This document shows positions 34,427 to 38,501 of a stretch of 38,501 bases of DNA, piece by piece. The position numbers and the translations under genes are program-made. Source of the stretch: an uncultured Chitinophagaceae bacterium (GTDB lineage Bacteria > Bacteroidota > Bacteroidia > Chitinophagales > Chitinophagaceae); contig CALLZY010000009.1 of NCBI GenBank assembly GCA_937858715.1, positions 1-38,501 on the forward strand. Direction: 5' to 3'. Every line of letters begins with the position of its first letter. The stretch's first letter is position 1. A model generated the notes under the pieces. The model was not told the DNA's origin and searched no databases. It saw only the letters and a list, made by a program, of their open reading frames with translations.

Positions 34427-35878
34427 ATGACCAGGAAAATAACCATAGACCCTGTAACAAGAGTGGAGGGCCACGGCAGGGTAACCATACATCTTGATGA
34501 GTACGGCCAGGTAAAAGACTCTTTCTTTCATATAGTGGAGTTCCGGGGCTTCGAAAGGTTTATACAAGGACATCCATATTGGGAAGCGCCGGTGCTGGTA
34601 CAAAGGCTTTGTGGTATATGTCCGGTAAGTCACCATCTTGCTGCAGCAAAGGCTATTGATCAGTTGGTGGGCATTGACCCAAAAGATTTGTCTCCTGCTG
34701 CAACCAAGTTGCGCCGGCTGATGCACTTTGGCCAGATTTTTCAGTCACATGCCCTGCATTTTTTTTATCTCGCTTCACCAGATTTGCTGTTTGGAGTTGA
34801 TGCTCCCGCAGAAAAAAGAAATGTGGTGGCAGTAGCTGTCGAAAACAGGGAACTGGCAGTAAAAGGAATAACCATGCGGCGTTTTGGTCAGGAAATCATC
34901 AAAGCAGTGGCTGGCAAAAAAATCCACGGCATACTGGCAGTGCCCGGAGGTGTGCATAAAACCTTCACACAACGGGAACGGGATTTCTTCATGGATGGAA
35001 AGGAGATTGAGAATATAGATACTATGATTGAATGGTCTTTAGGGGTGATTGATTTTATGAAGGGGTATCATGAAAAAAACAGGAAACTGCTGGATGAATT
35101 TGCAGAGTTTCCATCTGGCCACCTCGGCATGGTAAATGAACTGGGGGCAATGGATTTGTATGATGGCAAACTAAGGGCAATTGACCACGAGGGAAACAGG
35201 ACGCTGAATGATATTTCCACTGATTTGTATGAGCAATATTTCAGCGAAGCGGTAGCACAATGGTCGTACATGAAGTTTCCATACCTGAAAGGGGTGGGAA
35301 GGGAAAAAGGCTGGAACAGGGTTGGTCCGCTGGCAAGAATAAACCTGTGCGATTTTATTCCCACGCCGCTGGCTGAAAAGGAAAGGCAGGCTTTCATCGC
35401 ATTTACAGGCAAGAAGATAAATAACAGCACCATGTACTCACACTGGGCAAGATTGATAGAAGTGCTGCATGCTGCCGAAGTAATGAAAGAGCTGCTGAAT
35501 GATCCTGAACTTTTGGGAGAAGACCTGGTAAGAAAAGGAACACCCCGTTCAAAAGGTATTGGTATTATTGAAGCACCGAGGGGCACACTAACGCATCACT
35601 ACGAAGTAGATGAAAAAGGGATGATTACCCGTTGTAACCTCATTGTATCCACTACGCATAATAATGATGCAATGAACACTGCGGTGAAATGGGTGGCCAA
35701 TAATGTTATCAGCCGAAAAGGCGCTATCACTGATGGTATGCTCAACCAGGTGGAAGTAGCCATCAGGGCATATGACCCTTGTCTTAGCTGTGCCACCCAG
35801 GCAATGGGTAAGATGCCACTGAAAGCAGAACTGTACAATTATAAAGGAGAGATGATAGATGAGCGATTTAAATACTGA
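34427..35878 (+). CDS. hoxH: [NiFe]-hydrogenase large subunit, second cluster (HoxH-type)
   Basis: A 483-residue catalytic subunit. L1 is RLCGICPVSHHLAAAKA (Cys62 and Cys65), close to classic group 3d HoxH. L2 is DPCLSCATQ (Cys452, Cys455), followed by a 25-residue tail as in the first cluster. The usual His (or Arg) that ends L2 and precedes the maturation cut is Gln458 (codon CAG at 35798). All four metal-binding cysteines remain, so an active site can form. The last 20 bases overlap the dedicated protease gene, coupling synthesis of substrate and protease. It is one of two well-diverged large subunits in this window. Confidence 0.95.
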   Translation: MTRKITIDPVTRVEGHGRVTIHLDEYGQVKDSFFHIVEFRGFERFIQGHPYWEAPVLVQRLCGICPVSHHLAAAKAIDQLVGIDPKDLSPAATKLRRLMHFGQIFQSHALHFFYLASPDLLFGVDAPAEKRNVVAVAVENRELAVKGITMRRFGQEIIKAVAGKKIHGILAVPGGVHKTFTQRERDFFMDGKEIENIDTMIEWSLGVIDFMKGYHEKNRKLLDEFAEFPSGHLGMVNELGAMDLYDGKLRAIDHEGNRTLNDISTDLYEQYFSEAVAQWSYMKFPYLKGVGREKGWNRVGPLARINLCDFIPTPLAEKERQAFIAFTGKKINNSTMYSHWARLIEVLHAAEVMKELLNDPELLGEDLVRKGTPRSKGIGIIEAPRGTLTHHYEVDEKGMITRCNLIVSTTHNNDAMNTAVKWVANNVISRKGAITDGMLNQVEVAIRAYDPCLSCATQAMGKMPLKAELYNYKGEMIDERFKY

Positions 35879-36326
35879 TATAAAAAAGATTTTGGTTATC
35901 GGCATAGGCAACTGTGGCCGTCATGACGACGGCCTGGGCTGGAAGTTTACCGAGATGATATCAAAACACAGCCAGGGAAAAGTTGATTCTGAATACAGGT
36001 ACCAGTTACAGGTGGAGGACTCAGTGCTGGTGAGTAAGTATGATACGGTAATATTTGCTGATGCTTCTCACTCCAAACTGAAACAGGGATTTGAGATACA
36101 CCGCTGCAGGGCGGCAACACATTATTTCTACTCATCGCATATGCAAACACCTGAAACTATTTTATACCTCGCAAAAGAATTGTACAATAAGATTCCTAAA
36201 TCCTTTATTGTGGCTATTAAAGGCCATATTTGGGGGCTGGGTACCACACTGAGCCGTGTGGCTGAAAAGAATCTTGAAAAAGCTGTTTTGTCTTTTGAAA
36301 AAGAGTTTTTTAAAGTTGCAACATAG
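35859..36326 (+). CDS. hoxW: [NiFe]-hydrogenase maturation protease for the second hydrogenase
   Basis: A 155-residue HybD/HoxW-family endopeptidase. The first motif is GIGNCGRHDDGLG, the second IFADASHSK and the His is in YFYSSHMQTPETIL. These are the expected Ni-sensing positions. It overlaps the end of the second hoxH by 20 bases (ATG at 35859), so it is surely its partner. The sequence differs from the first protease, including Cys-Gly-Arg in place of Pro-Ile-Arg after GIGN. It may be adapted to a large subunit with Gln instead of His before the cleavage point (inference). Confidence 0.92.
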   Translation: MSDLNTDIKKILVIGIGNCGRHDDGLGWKFTEMISKHSQGKVDSEYRYQLQVEDSVLVSKYDTVIFADASHSKLKQGFEIHRCRAATHYFYSSHMQTPETILYLAKELYNKIPKSFIVAIKGHIWGLGTTLSRVAEKNLEKAVLSFEKEFFKVAT

Positions 36327-36380
36327 ACAGTAAACGGTGTACAGCTTCCGTTTTGCTGATAAAAATCAGGCAGCAAAGTA

Positions 36381-36422
36381 ACAATTGTCACTATGACAGT
36401 TTTACAATTGTCTGACATGTCA
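36381..36422. promoter_or_regulatory. Stacked palindromes upstream of the hyf-like operon
   Basis: ACAATTGTC occurs at 36381-36389 and 36404-36412 (23 bases apart), each containing the palindrome ACAATTGT. Overlapping these are TGTCA-CTA-TGACA (36386-36398) and the perfect palindrome TGACATGTCA (36413-36422). The block sits 84-125 bases before the likely hyfB ATG (36506). It looks like a tandem operator for a dimeric regulator binding ACAATTGT or TGTCA/TGACA half-sites. The regulator is unknown. Confidence 0.6.
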
Positions 36423-36505
36423 TGCCCGGTAATGATGAGCATCATTTCCCGCCCCCTGAATTCTGTCTAATATCGCATTCTCAAATTGACCTAAAATTTT
36501 GGCTC

Positions 36506-38371
36506 ATGTCTTCTTATATCGCCAGTTTATTCATACTGCCGCTTGTAGTAAGCGGCTTGCTACTCCTGCTGCCTAAGCAGCCGGCACGGTTCCTGGTCAT
36601 TGTTTCTGCTGTGGCCTTATCGGCTTTATCGCTCTACCTGTTTATTAATGTGGACGAACCGTATAAATTCGGTGTGCCGCATTATGTAAATGAAATAGTG
36701 GCCGGAGCTGATATTCTGCTGCTGCTTTATTTTGGATGGATTGCCATCCGCAGGAAAAACCTGCTGGTGGGTGTGATGAGTGTGCTGCAGCTCGGAGGGC
36801 TGTTGTATTTACTGAAAACATTACCAGCCGATCATTCAATGCAGTTTATGGTGGACAAGCTGAGTACATTTATGTTTCTGCTTATTAATGTTATCAGTGG
36901 CGTAATTGCCATCTACTCGTTGAAGTATATCGATGAAGAAGACTGCAGCAGTTTCCGTAAAAAATATTTTCTCTCCATCTTGTTCTGGTTTATTGCAGTA
37001 ATGAACCTGATTGTTTCATCAGACAATATGGAATATTTCTTCCTGTTCTTTGAGTTAACTACTCTGGCTTCATTCCTCTTTATCGGGTTCAGAAAGGATA
37101 AAGAATCAGTTAATAATGCACTTACCGCTTTATGGATGAACCAGATTGGCGGGCTGGCCATACTGGCAGCTATTTTCTTTATAGCATATAACGGTTATGG
37201 AGAAGCCACATTTACCAACCTGCTGGAAAATACCGGCGCAACTGGTATTTTATTGCCGCTGGCTTTATTGAGTGTTGCAGCTTTAATCAAAGGAGCCCAG
37301 ATGCCTTTCAGCAAGTGGCTGCTGGGTGCGATGGTGGCTCCCACACCGGTTAGTGCCCTTCTCCATTCATCAACCATGGTGAAGATTGCACCATTTATTA
37401 TTCTTCGCCTGTCTCCGGCACTGAGGGATACACCTGTTGCTACTGTGATTATTGCATTAACAGGTTTTGTGTTTATCGCTGCGGCCATCGGCGCATTATC
37501 TCAGGATAATTTCAAACGCATATTGGCTCATTCTACTATTGCTCTGCTGGCATTAATGATTATGATGGGTGCTGTGGGCACCCCGGTAACTATTGTTGCC
37601 GCACTGGCCCTCATCCTGTTCCATGGTATTTCAAAATGTATGCTGTTCCTTAATGCGGGCATATTAGAAAGGGTCTTCCACCTGAAGCAGTCATCCGATA
37701 TGGATAAACTGGGCGAAAGCGGACCGTTTACTTCGCTTGTCATCACCATTGGATTTATGTCGTTGCTGCTGCCGCCATTCGGCGCCTTTATTGGTAAGTG
37801 GATGAGTATTGAAACCCTTGGAGCTATGACAGCAGATAAGAAAATTTTAGGCGCATTGGTGATGGTGGCTGTTGCCTGTGGTGGTGCTGTGTTGTCCTTA
37901 CTGTATTTTAAAGTAATGGGCCTCATGATTGCCCGAAGCGGGGAAAATGATAAACTTAATTTTGAAAAAACAGGTTCTATTTTTTCAGGAACCATTTATG
38001 TACTCATCGGGTTGATTATTTTGAGTATGCTTGGTTTGCCCTGGCTGGTTACAGAATATTTTGCCCCTGTTGCTGAAGAATCTCTTAAAATGAATGTGCC
38101 TGTGATAACAGAAGGCTGGAATGTATATATCGGCCCGATGAAACTGCCGCTGGTTCCATTGCTGATAGCATTCTTCCTGCTGCCGGTTACTATTATTGCG
38201 GCCATGTTCGTCCGCTTTAAGAATGTGGACAGGGCGAAAGAATATATGTGTGGTGAAAAAGTAAATTATACTTTCTCCTCCTTCTATTTTTCAACAGATA
38301 AGGCTACTCCATATTTCTATGCAACAGGTGTTCTGTTTTTTGTTGCATTAATTATTGTGGCACTGATATAA
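36506..38371 (+). CDS. hyfB: Complex-I-like antiporter subunit, HyfB/NuoL-like, of a membrane-bound hydrogenase-type module
   Basis: A 621-residue polytopic protein of the NuoL/MrpA/HyfB family with about sixteen hydrophobic segments. Key marks are FFELTTLASFLF (conserved Glu of the antiporter fold), WMNQIGGLAIL, and ALIKGAQMPFSKWLLGAMVAPTP with the channel Lys. ALLHSSTMVKIAP, LAHSTIALLALM and the C-terminal EYMCGEKVNY (a YxCGE motif common in group 4 hydrogenase and Hyf subunits) complete the set. I chose the ATG at 36506. An in-frame ATG at 36422 would add 28 hydrophilic residues and overlap the operator. The next gene is NuoH/HyfC-like, so the order matches hyfB-hyfC more than complex I. 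Confidence 0.85.
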   Translation: MSSYIASLFILPLVVSGLLLLLPKQPARFLVIVSAVALSALSLYLFINVDEPYKFGVPHYVNEIVAGADILLLLYFGWIAIRRKNLLVGVMSVLQLGGLLYLLKTLPADHSMQFMVDKLSTFMFLLINVISGVIAIYSLKYIDEEDCSSFRKKYFLSILFWFIAVMNLIVSSDNMEYFFLFFELTTLASFLFIGFRKDKESVNNALTALWMNQIGGLAILAAIFFIAYNGYGEATFTNLLENTGATGILLPLALLSVAALIKGAQMPFSKWLLGAMVAPTPVSALLHSSTMVKIAPFIILRLSPALRDTPVATVIIALTGFVFIAAAIGALSQDNFKRILAHSTIALLALMIMMGAVGTPVTIVAALALILFHGISKCMLFLNAGILERVFHLKQSSDMDKLGESGPFTSLVITIGFMSLLLPPFGAFIGKWMSIETLGAMTADKKILGALVMVAVACGGAVLSLLYFKVMGLMIARSGENDKLNFEKTGSIFSGTIYVLIGLIILSMLGLPWLVTEYFAPVAEESLKMNVPVITEGWNVYIGPMKLPLVPLLIAFFLLPVTIIAAMFVRFKNVDRAKEYMCGEKVNYTFSSFYFSTDKATPYFYATGVLFFVALIIVALI

Positions 38372-38382
38372 AATGATTTGTT

Positions 38383-38501
38383 ATGAATGATTACCTGATT
38401 CCGGTTTTACTGATTGTGCTGGCCCCTGTTATCGGCGGTTTGATTTACGGCTTTGAAAGGGTGGTAAAAGCAAGGATGCAGAGAAGAATTGGCCCGCCAT
38501 T
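38383..38501 (+). CDS. hyfC: NuoH/HyfC-like membrane subunit, 5' part (cut by window end)
   Basis: The first 39 codons of an open frame starting with ATG at 38383, 11 bases after the HyfB-like gene. The product begins with a hydrophobic segment (LIPVLLIVLAPVIGGLIYG), then FERVVKARMQRRIGPP, the signature of the complex-I subunit-1 family (NuoH, HyfC, HycD). This is the membrane arm subunit that contacts the quinone or hydrogenase module. The rest lies outside the window, so whether a hydrogenase large subunit follows cannot be seen. Confidence 0.85.
   Translation, partial: MNDYLIPVLLIVLAPVIGGLIYGFERVVKARMQRRIGPP

Noticed and set aside
34199-34726. Minus-strand open frame of 175 codons across the HoxU-HoxY / HoxH junction
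   Set aside because: It is antisense to two strongly supported hydrogenase genes and has no domain signal.
36422-36505. N-terminal extension of the HyfB-like protein from the ATG at 36422
   Set aside because: The 28 added residues are hydrophilic, unlike the family N-terminus, and that ATG abuts the palindromic operator block. The ATG at 36506 begins directly at the first membrane helix.

Overview
The window looks like a chromosomal stretch from an aerobic or facultative member of the Bacteroidetes, probably Chitinophagaceae-like. The evidence is an Act-type alternative complex III joined to an A1-type cytochrome oxidase with two tandem subunits III, a LytS/LytTR two-component pair whose kinase carries a large beta-propeller sensor, many lipoproteins, few Shine-Dalgarno sites and A+T-rich spacers. 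The lineage is inferred from family content only.

Region 1 (1-12816, all + strand) is a respiratory supercluster: actB (5' part missing), actC, actD, actE, actF, then coxB, coxA, ctaB (heme A pathway), two subunit III genes, a subunit IV gene, and after a strong hairpin a SCO copper chaperone with a DUF420 membrane protein. Together they take electrons from quinol through a monoheme cytochrome to O2 and supply cofactors for the oxidase.

Region 2 (12843-16638, - strand) is a histidine kinase and LytTR response regulator pair. A perfect 9-bp direct repeat with LytTR-type 21-bp periodicity lies just upstream of the kinase.

Region 3 (16831-25511) is accessory: secreted proteins and lipoproteins of unknown function (a lectin-fold-like lipoprotein, a beta-barrel, a 728-residue glycine-zipper lipoprotein, a secreted pair including an ankyrin-like protein), a poorly coding 643-bp stretch, the 3' remnant of an IS5-family transposase, a RhaM-type mutarotase and a DUF2238/YjdF membrane protein.

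Region 4 (25665-38501) is a hydrogenase island and the most interesting part. A complete HoxEFUYH-type [NiFe]-hydrogenase operon (- strand) with a convergent maturation protease lies back to back with a second, divergent one (+ strand) across a 326-bp shared control region. The second set is rebuilt: HoxE is fused to HoxF and HoxU is fused to HoxY. Three of four ligands of the NuoE-type [2Fe-2S] cluster are gone, exactly one of the two HoxU [4Fe-4S] clusters has lost all four ligands, the flavin/NAD loop carries bulky residues in place of two glycines, and the last residue of the large-subunit L2 motif is Gln instead of His. It has its own protease gene overlapping the large subunit. After a 179-bp gap with stacked palindromes, a third, complex-I-like module begins (HyfB/NuoL-like, then a HyfC/NuoH-like gene cut by the window end). 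The layout suggests H2 metabolism linked to a high-capacity aerobic chain. The second hydrogenase may have a different electron partner from classic NAD-linked Hox enzymes; that is inference.
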